Shown here: positions 7,901 through 11,446 of the stretch, piece after piece | Layout of the letters: each line of letters opens with the position of its first letter | How positions within the stretch are numbered: the first letter of the stretch is position 1 | Assembly: GCA_903906615.1 (NCBI GenBank) | Contig: CAIVKT010000669.1 | Coordinates: forward strand, 1 to 11,446 | DNA length: 11,446 bases | Source of the DNA: an uncultured Bacteroidota bacterium | GTDB lineage: Bacteria; Bacteroidota; Bacteroidia; Chitinophagales; Chitinophagaceae | Direction of reading: 5' to 3' | Made by a program: the position numbers and the translations under genes | Notes under the pieces: generated by a model | What the model saw: only the letters and a program-made list of their open reading frames with translations | Told to the model about the DNA's origin: nothing | Database searches by the model: none

Positions 7901-8840
7901 CTGTGGAAATAATGCCCGTGCTGTTCACCATCCTTATACGGCCATTGTTGACATCGGCGATATACATATTTCCTGCGGCATCAAATTTTACATCATTAGG
8001 TGCATTGATCTTAGATGTAGTTGCAGCAACGCCATCTGTTCCTGCACCTCCGGTACCTGTACCCGCGACCGTAGAGATGAAACCTGTTGTGGCATCTACC
8101 CTGCGGATACGGTTATTGCCCATATCAGCTATGTACACATTATTCAGCGCATCTACGTATACCCCTCTCGGGTTATTTATCTCAGTTGTATTGGCCAACA
8201 CACCGTCAGCAAGATAGCCCGCGGTTCCATTGCCAGCAATTGTAGACATAATGCCTGTAGTTCCCGAAACCACACGCACACGAGTAGCGGTAAATCCCCC
8301 TTCAGAGAAATATACATCTCCGGCACTGTTAACAGCAACACCCCTTGGTTGGTTGATCATAGCCGAAACAGCTACGCTTCCATCAGCCGAAAAGCCTGCG
8401 GTACCATTACCTGCTATTGTAGTTATGATCCCGGTGCTGCCATCTACCTTACGAATCCGGTTATTGTTTTGGTCGCCAATATACAGGTTACCTGATGCAT
8501 CAACAGCTATGCCTACCGGGCTGTTTAACTTCGATGTAGTTGCGGCAACAAGATCAGCTGTATAACCGCCGAACCCTGTTGTACCCGCTACAGTAGTTAT
8601 AATGTGTGTGACAGCATCTATCCTTCGGACACGGTTATTACCATTATCGGCAATGAACAAATTACCGCTTCCATCCAATGCAATAAAGTAGTTGGAGTTC
8701 ATCTGTGCCGCGGTGGCAAGGCCACCTTCTCCATATGCACTACCACCACCTGCGTATGGTTCTATCAATTCCTGGGCGTGTACACCTATTGCGGCAAATA
8801 GAGATAATGCGCAACATACAATGAGGCAAAGTCTTTTCAT
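4707..8840 (-). CDS. Secreted NHL-propeller / Ig-like repeat protein with T9SS sorting domain
   Basis: A 1377-residue protein starting at ATG 8840. Residues 1-22 are a Sec signal peptide (MKRLCLIVCC..., cleavage likely after VHA). Residues about 45-365 contain six NHL-like units with the LYIxDxxNNRIRxVD pattern (61-75, 119-133, 176-191, 235-249, 292-306, 351-365), probably one six-bladed propeller. About 372-470 is a cadherin-like spacer (SDAFTVQVSDG). About 471-929 holds six ~76-residue repeats, and 930-1287 holds four ~90-residue Ig/PKD-like repeats. The tail (about 1300-1377) has the T9SS sorting-domain features IAPNPNKGNF, ITNILGAKV and PAGIYFI. It should therefore be exported by Sec, moved across the outer membrane by T9SS, and surface-bound or released. 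Adhesion or glycan binding is an inference; no catalytic domain is seen. It is monocistronic, with a strong terminator downstream and mutL divergent upstream. Confidence 0.95.
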   Translation of the reverse strand: MKRLCLIVCCALSLFAAIGVHAQELIEPYAGGGSAYGEGGLATAAQMNSNYFIALDGSGNLFIADNGNNRVRRIDAVTHIITTVAGTTGFGGYTADLVAATTSKLNSPVGIAVDASGNLYIGDQNNNRIRKVDGSTGIITTIAGNGTAGFSADGSVAVSAMINQPRGVAVNSAGDVYFSEGGFTATRVRVVSGTTGIMSTIAGNGTAGYLADGVLANTTEINNPRGVYVDALNNVYIADMGNNRIRRVDATTGFISTVAGTGTGGAGTDGVAATTSKINAPNDVKFDAAGNMYIADVNNGRIRMVNSTGIISTVAGNSTGASAGDWGPATAAAVRMAAPVSVAILPNNNYFYISDRTNSRIREVRPNSLPVFVDGSTASLTVCENSAATSISSLLAIQDSDQLQTETWTVTASATHGAVAIGATGVANGGTVTPGTGYTYTPTIGYSGSDAFTVQVSDGYNTASITINVTVNPLPVVAAIGGGVSPICVGWSFLVSESTPGGSWNTTTGNASITGLTVLGVSAGPDVLSYTVTNACGSTSVTFPVTVNPLPDAGTISGSTSSVCATTSITLTDASAGGSWSNTTGHAAVTGGTVTGSTAGSDIISYTVINSCGTAYASYPVTVNPLPNAGTITGSTATVCQTATIVLADGAAGGSWSALNTNAAVVSGSVTGSVAGSDVISYTVINSCGTANATYPITISPSPNAGTITGFGSVCVGGNTTLTDATGSGSWANTTGNAAVTGGTVTGVLAGADLISYSVTNSCGTAVATFTMNVVSTPDAGTITGISTTVCQGANLALSNTTPSGVWSSANTNANVSSASGLVTGITAGADVITYTVSLSCGTAFTTYAITINPLPVPATISGAGVVCAGGSTVLSDGTTGGVWSAANITAGVSTFGVVTGITAGVDTILYSVTNGCGTVAATKTVTVNANVIPFVSFTAAPGFTTCPGTLVTYSASAVNGGTAPTYVWRVNGVLAGTGAAFVHTPVAGDAVSVTMSSSLACLVTPSAADTVAVVVNPTLIPAVSISTGIVGDTVCVGTPTTYTATPVNGGTSPTYQWLVNGTAAGTGNPFTYTPADGDVITSNLTSSYACPSPGTVTSNTITMRVNTTEVPSVTITASPGSLVCAGTVVTFTAHSVYGGLPPFFRWTQNSVNVATGPTYSYVPTTGDEVYCMMASSSSCRTLDSVFSNTAVISAQPDLPISVSIHALHGTVASAGVNDTLVAVVVTTVVSPTYQWYVNGSPVAGAVYPTYIVNATSSGTELVNCVVTSGDVCNTTVVSNDLSITINGVSGVNQVSAANNMIAIAPNPNKGNFTMNIQSDNNEDVQVEITNILGAKVKAFTATTNKEMNVTLDQPAGIYFISAITSQGRNVMRVVVE
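4980..6053 (-). repeat. Four ~90-residue Ig/PKD-like repeats in the secreted protein
   Basis: Residues about 930-1287, with starts near 930, 1018, 1109 and 1197. The shared pattern is IPxVSI - C - TYTAxxVNGGTxPTYxWxVNG - GTGxxFxYTPxxGDxVxxxxTSS - C. The first three carry paired cysteines (947/1002, 1036/1091, 1125/1180); the fourth is divergent, with its cysteines shifted (1265/1273). PTYQWxVNG is typical of the Ig/PKD-like domains in large Bacteroidota cell-surface proteins. Confidence 0.85.
6054..7430 (-). repeat. Six ~76-residue cysteine-paired tandem repeats in the secreted protein
   Basis: Residues about 471-929, with repeat starts near 471, 547, 623, 699, 774 and 852. The shared pattern is PLPxAGTITG - C - aliphatic strand - D/S-x-x-x-GGxWS - aliphatic - VTGxxAGxDxISYTV - NSCGT - TYPVTV. 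Each repeat has exactly two cysteines about 48-50 residues apart (488/536, 564/612, 640/688, 715/763, 791/841, 868/917), which suggests one disulfide per domain, as expected outside the cytoplasm. Repeats 2 and 3 are most alike, sharing VINSCGTA and PNAGTITGS-type segments. Confidence 0.9.
7746..8708 (-). other. NHL-like propeller region (six blades) of the secreted protein
   Basis: Residues about 45-365. Each unit has a hydrophobic strand, a D-x-G-N/D turn, the LYIxD strand and NNRIRxVD, followed by an STVAGNGTAG-like loop. Blades 2 and 3 share nearly identical loops (TIAGNGTAGFSADG and TIAGNGTAGYLADG), pointing to recent internal duplication. Blade 3 is the most divergent: its NNRIR motif is replaced by TATRVRV. 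Confidence 0.85.
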
Positions 8841-9087
8841 ACGTTTATGATTTAATCCGAAATTAAAAGGATGTTAATTTCTACTTACAATATTAGCATA
8901 AATATTTTACTATACTATATGCACAGGCTTAAAAATCAAAGTTTATTTTGGTTTATTTATATTTATTTTCGTAAATAATCTATGACAATGCGTTTAAGCT
9001 CCTTTATAAAATCACCGTAAATAAAATACCATAATGTAAAACATTCTTTTCCTGCTTCATACCTTTGCGGCAAATTAAAAAAAGCCT
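8841..9087. other. 247-bp divergent intergenic region with phased TTTATTT tracts
   Basis: It separates the divergent starts of the secreted protein gene (minus) and mutL (plus). It is strongly AT-rich. TTTATTT recurs at 8942-8948, 8952-8958 and 8962-8968, an exact 10-bp spacing that would place the tracts on one face of the helix. No coding frame is credible. I could not find a clean minus-strand TAnnTTTG box for the secreted protein gene; TAATATTG (8888-8895, minus) is a one-mismatch candidate. Confidence 0.6.
9060..9067 (+). promoter_or_regulatory. Probable mutL promoter -7 box (TACCTTTG)
   Basis: TACCTTTG matches the Bacteroidota TAnnTTTG -7 consensus and lies 20 bp upstream of the mutL TTG start, implying a leader of only about 13-15 nt. 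No convincing TTG-type -33 element is seen, which is common in this phylum. No Shine-Dalgarno-like sequence occurs before the start. Confidence 0.55.
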
Positions 9088-10941
9088 TTGCCAGACGTAA
9101 TACAATTATTATCGGATCATATAGCCAACCAGATAGCTGCGGGTGAGGTGATACAGCGCCCGGCATCGGCGGTGAAGGAGCTGCTGGAAAATTCGGTAGA
9201 CGCAGGGGCAACAGAGATACAATTGGTGATCAAGGATGCCGGCAAAGAGCTGATACAGGTAATAGATAACGGCAAGGGTATGAGTCCCACCGATGCCCGC
9301 ATGAGTTTTGAACGGCACGCCACCTCCAAGATCAAGAACATAGAAGATCTATTTAAGATACGTACGATGGGTTTCAGGGGCGAGGCCCTGGCCTCTATAG
9401 CCGCTGTGACGCAGGTGGAGCTGAAAACCCGCCAGGCACATACCGAAGCCGGCACCCGCATAGTAATAGAAGGCACCGAGGTGAAGCTACAGGAAGCCTG
9501 CGCCGTGAACCCCGGTACTAACTTTAGTGTAAAGAACCTTTTTTATAATGTACCTGCCCGCCGCCACTTCTTAAAGAGCGCTACTACCGAGCTGCGGCAT
9601 ATACTGGATGAATTTACCCGGATAGCCCTGGCGCACCCCGATGTGAGCTTCAGGTTCTGGAACAACAATGTGGAACAATACCACCTGGAACAGGGCAACC
9701 TCAAAACCCGCATAGTATCCCTTCTGGGCAATAGCTACGAGAAGAACCTGGTACCTGTAGACGAGCGCACAGACGCACTGAATATAACAGGCTTCATAGG
9801 TAAGCCCGAATCTGCGACACGCACACGGGGTATGCAGTTCTTCTTCATCAATGGCCGCTTTATACGTAATGCCTACCTCAATCATGCCGTGGTGCAGGCG
9901 TATGAGGGGCTGATAGAAAAAGAGTCGTTCCCATTCTATGTACTTTTTATAGAGGTAGACCCATCGCGGGTGGATGTGAATGTGCACCCGACCAAGCAGG
10001 AGGTGAAGTTTGAGGATGACCGCATGATGTATTCTTATCTGAACGCAGCTGTGCGCCACGCACTGGCGAGGTATAATATAGCCCCTGCGCTCGACTTCAC
10101 ACTGAGCCCGGAGATACAGCAGCTATCATCGGTGCAGCAGCCGGTGACCGATAGCAGGCGGGAGCAGACGGAGCGGGGCTACCTGTACAATACCTTCTCT
10201 GATAAAGACCAGGCGCATTTTATAGAGCGAAAAGACAGTCTGCGCCACTGGAAAGACCTGTACGAAATAGCCAAAACACCCATAGAAAGCAGCGAGCAGA
10301 ATACCATACGATCAGACAGCCACAACGAGCAGCCCACACAGGGCGCTATGCAGATGGGCACGGCTGCCGAAGAAAAGACAGGCGGCAATATGATGCTGAT
10401 ACAAGGTACCATGCTCGCCACCACCGTGAAGTCGGGCATGATGCTGATACATGTGCTGCGCGCACAGGAGCGTATATGGTACGAGCGGCTACTTGATGGC
10501 TGGAATGAGCAGAACACACCATCACAACAAGTGCTCTTCCCGGTATCTTATGAGCTGCCGCCGCAGGATGCCATATTACTCACAGAAGTATTGCCCGACC
10601 TGGCGCGTATAGGTTTTGACATAGCCCCCTTTGGCAAAAACACATTTGCGGTGCAGGGCATACCCGCAGGCATGGCACCAGGCGAAGAAAAGCCCGTGCT
10701 GGATGAGGTGGTAGAACATCTAAAACATGAATCGCCGGATGCGGTGAACAAGCGCACCGAGCGGTTGCTGGCGCATATGGCCCGCCGCCTCTCGCGCAAT
10801 AAACACGCCATTATGCAGGCCGAAGGCCAGCAGGCACTTATAGACGAGCTATTCGCCTGCACACAACCGGAGTACACCCCCGATGGCAAGAAGGTATTTG
10901 TGATGGTGAAGAGGGAGGAATTGGAGGGGATGTTGGGGTAG
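9088..10941 (+). CDS. mutL: DNA mismatch repair protein MutL
   Basis: A 617-residue MutL, the GHKL ATPase that couples mismatch recognition by MutS to strand incision and unwinding. The start is TTG at 9088: an in-frame stop TAA lies 12 bases upstream and the protein then begins MPDVIQLL, the normal family N-terminus. ATPase motifs: ELLENSVDAGA (31-41, catalytic E34), DNGKGM (60-65), GFRGEALASI (95-104) and the transducer-domain stretch VDVNVHPTKQEVKF (295-308). A variable linker (about 335-430) leads to the dimerisation domain (about 430-617). The metal-binding endonuclease motif is degenerate: where DQ[HQ]AxxExxxxE is expected, residues 455-466 read HVLRAQERIWYE, so only E461 and E466 remain. 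This suggests a MutL without nicking activity, although the C-terminal CTQPEYTPDGK segment is kept. It is divergent from the secreted protein gene. Confidence 0.97.
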   Translation: MPDVIQLLSDHIANQIAAGEVIQRPASAVKELLENSVDAGATEIQLVIKDAGKELIQVIDNGKGMSPTDARMSFERHATSKIKNIEDLFKIRTMGFRGEALASIAAVTQVELKTRQAHTEAGTRIVIEGTEVKLQEACAVNPGTNFSVKNLFYNVPARRHFLKSATTELRHILDEFTRIALAHPDVSFRFWNNNVEQYHLEQGNLKTRIVSLLGNSYEKNLVPVDERTDALNITGFIGKPESATRTRGMQFFFINGRFIRNAYLNHAVVQAYEGLIEKESFPFYVLFIEVDPSRVDVNVHPTKQEVKFEDDRMMYSYLNAAVRHALARYNIAPALDFTLSPEIQQLSSVQQPVTDSRREQTERGYLYNTFSDKDQAHFIERKDSLRHWKDLYEIAKTPIESSEQNTIRSDSHNEQPTQGAMQMGTAAEEKTGGNMMLIQGTMLATTVKSGMMLIHVLRAQERIWYERLLDGWNEQNTPSQQVLFPVSYELPPQDAILLTEVLPDLARIGFDIAPFGKNTFAVQGIPAGMAPGEEKPVLDEVVEHLKHESPDAVNKRTERLLAHMARRLSRNKHAIMQAEGQQALIDELFACTQPEYTPDGKKVFVMVKREELEGMLG

Positions 10942-10972
10942 AAACCCCAAACCCCTAAAGGGGCTTCCCTTT
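10932..10972 (+). terminator. Possible weak terminator after mutL
   Basis: Two small GC-rich hairpins overlap or follow the stop codon: TTGGGGT (10933-10939) with ACCCCAA (10944-10950), and CCCC (10952-10955) with GGGG (10960-10963). The second is followed by CTTCCCTTT rather than a clean T-run. The sequences can also pair with one another in alternative ways. Termination is plausible but weak. Confidence 0.35.
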
Positions 10973-11028
10973 ACTGTCTAACTTCTCGTAAAAAAACTTC
11001 TTCATAAAACAATGTACATTTATGTGCT

Positions 11029-11446
11029 ATGAAGAAACCATTACTGATACTGATCTGTGTGTGCTTCATTAATGCAGTGAGTGGCCAGATATTTGATTCA
11101 TCGCTGCTGATACCCCCAAAGCTATTAGCGCATAATAATTACACTGCTTATGCCCTTGCCGATAAGTACAGCAAAAGTGGTGACAGAATTAATGCGGGTA
11201 AATGTGTTTCGCAGATAGATCCGTTGTTCCTGATGGAAAGCTACGACCTGGTGCCCGATTCATTAGATGCTTTCTTAAACACCTTACTCACCACAGCACA
11301 GGTACGCCAGGAATTCAAAGACAGCTTTACAAAAGTGTACTCAGCGCCCCGCACACAGGCATACAAAGACTTTAAAACAATGGCCACCGAAGACCAGGCC
11401 ATAAGTCGAAAGCTTAATGATTGTGGCGATAGCATAAGCTGTAGCA
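11029..11446 (+). CDS. Secreted protein of unknown function, 3' end outside window
   Basis: The frame starts at ATG 11029 and is open for 139 codons to the window edge. Residues 1-19 form a Sec signal peptide (KKP, then LLILICVC, cleavage likely after VSG before Q20); the cysteines lack a lipobox context, so it is probably a soluble periplasmic or exported protein. The visible mature part (20-139) is hydrophilic and mainly helical in character, with cysteines at 59, 132 and 138. The stretch FKTMATEDQAISRKL (115-129) faintly recalls the M-x-x-x-DQ-x-x-R motif of DUF6624 proteins, but that is not enough for a family call. It lies 87 bp after mutL on the same strand. I do not recognise its function. 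Confidence 0.85.
   Translation, partial: MKKPLLILICVCFINAVSGQIFDSSLLIPPKLLAHNNYTAYALADKYSKSGDRINAGKCVSQIDPLFLMESYDLVPDSLDAFLNTLLTTAQVRQEFKDSFTKVYSAPRTQAYKDFKTMATEDQAISRKLNDCGDSISCS

Noticed and set aside
4807..8801. Many open frames antisense to the secreted repeat protein (for example 7795-8217 and 8230-8565)
   Set aside because: They recur with the repeat units and are low-complexity (P/V/T/A-rich), as expected for the opposite strand of a repetitive gene.
9571..10059. 162-codon minus-strand open frame
   Set aside because: It is antisense to the well-conserved ATPase part of mutL and shows no independent signal.
10450..10485. Frameshift or sequencing error explaining the missing DQH of MutL
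   Set aside because: The segment has the same length as intact motifs and the frame is conserved on both sides, so several substitutions rather than an indel are required.
1..11446. Defence island, biosynthetic cluster or tRNA/rRNA genes
   Set aside because: No nuclease, methyltransferase, toxin-antitoxin pair, synthase genes or tRNA-like cloverleaf sequences were seen; the genes are functionally unrelated.

Overview
The window looks like a chromosomal segment of a Bacteroidota bacterium, most likely from the Chitinophagaceae or a close relative. The evidence is a very large secreted protein ending in a type IX secretion (T9SS) sorting domain, a TAnnTTTG-type promoter box in front of mutL, the absence of Shine-Dalgarno-like purine runs before starts, and MutL, YifB and aldehyde dehydrogenase sequences of Bacteroidota character. 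Host-lineage genes are moderately GC-rich; one gene (ORF6N) and its flanks are clearly AT-rich.

Layout, left to right. At 1-406 (minus) is the N-terminal part of a YdeI/OmpD-associated (OmdA-type) protein cut by the window edge. At 519-2060 (minus) is a YifB/ComM-type AAA+ ATPase. At 2146-2709 (minus) is an AT-rich ORF6N-domain protein, phage or mobile-element associated, with a perfect 25-bp palindrome inside its coding sequence. A 308-bp non-coding gap (2710-3017) holds a plus-oriented hairpin terminator with no plus-strand gene in front of it, a promoter-like box, and a near-copy of the end of the next gene. At 3018-4475 (minus) is an NAD-dependent aldehyde dehydrogenase resembling 2-amino/2-hydroxymuconic semialdehyde dehydrogenases. 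A 231-bp gap with a 16-bp palindrome and a strong minus-strand terminator follows. At 4707-8840 (minus) is a 1377-residue secreted protein: signal peptide, six NHL-like blades, a cadherin-like spacer, six ~76-residue cysteine-paired repeats, four ~90-residue Ig/PKD-like repeats and a T9SS C-terminal domain. Divergent from it, mutL (9088-10941, plus) starts at TTG. At 11029-11446 (plus) is the start of a secreted protein of unknown function.

The genes do not form an obvious pathway or a defence or biosynthetic cluster. Spacing and the terminator after the large secreted gene suggest mostly single-gene transcription units. I see no convincing new multi-gene system. The best leads are the palindrome inside the ORF6N gene, the degenerate endonuclease motif of MutL, the candidate small RNA in 2774-3006, and the two-array architecture of the secreted protein.
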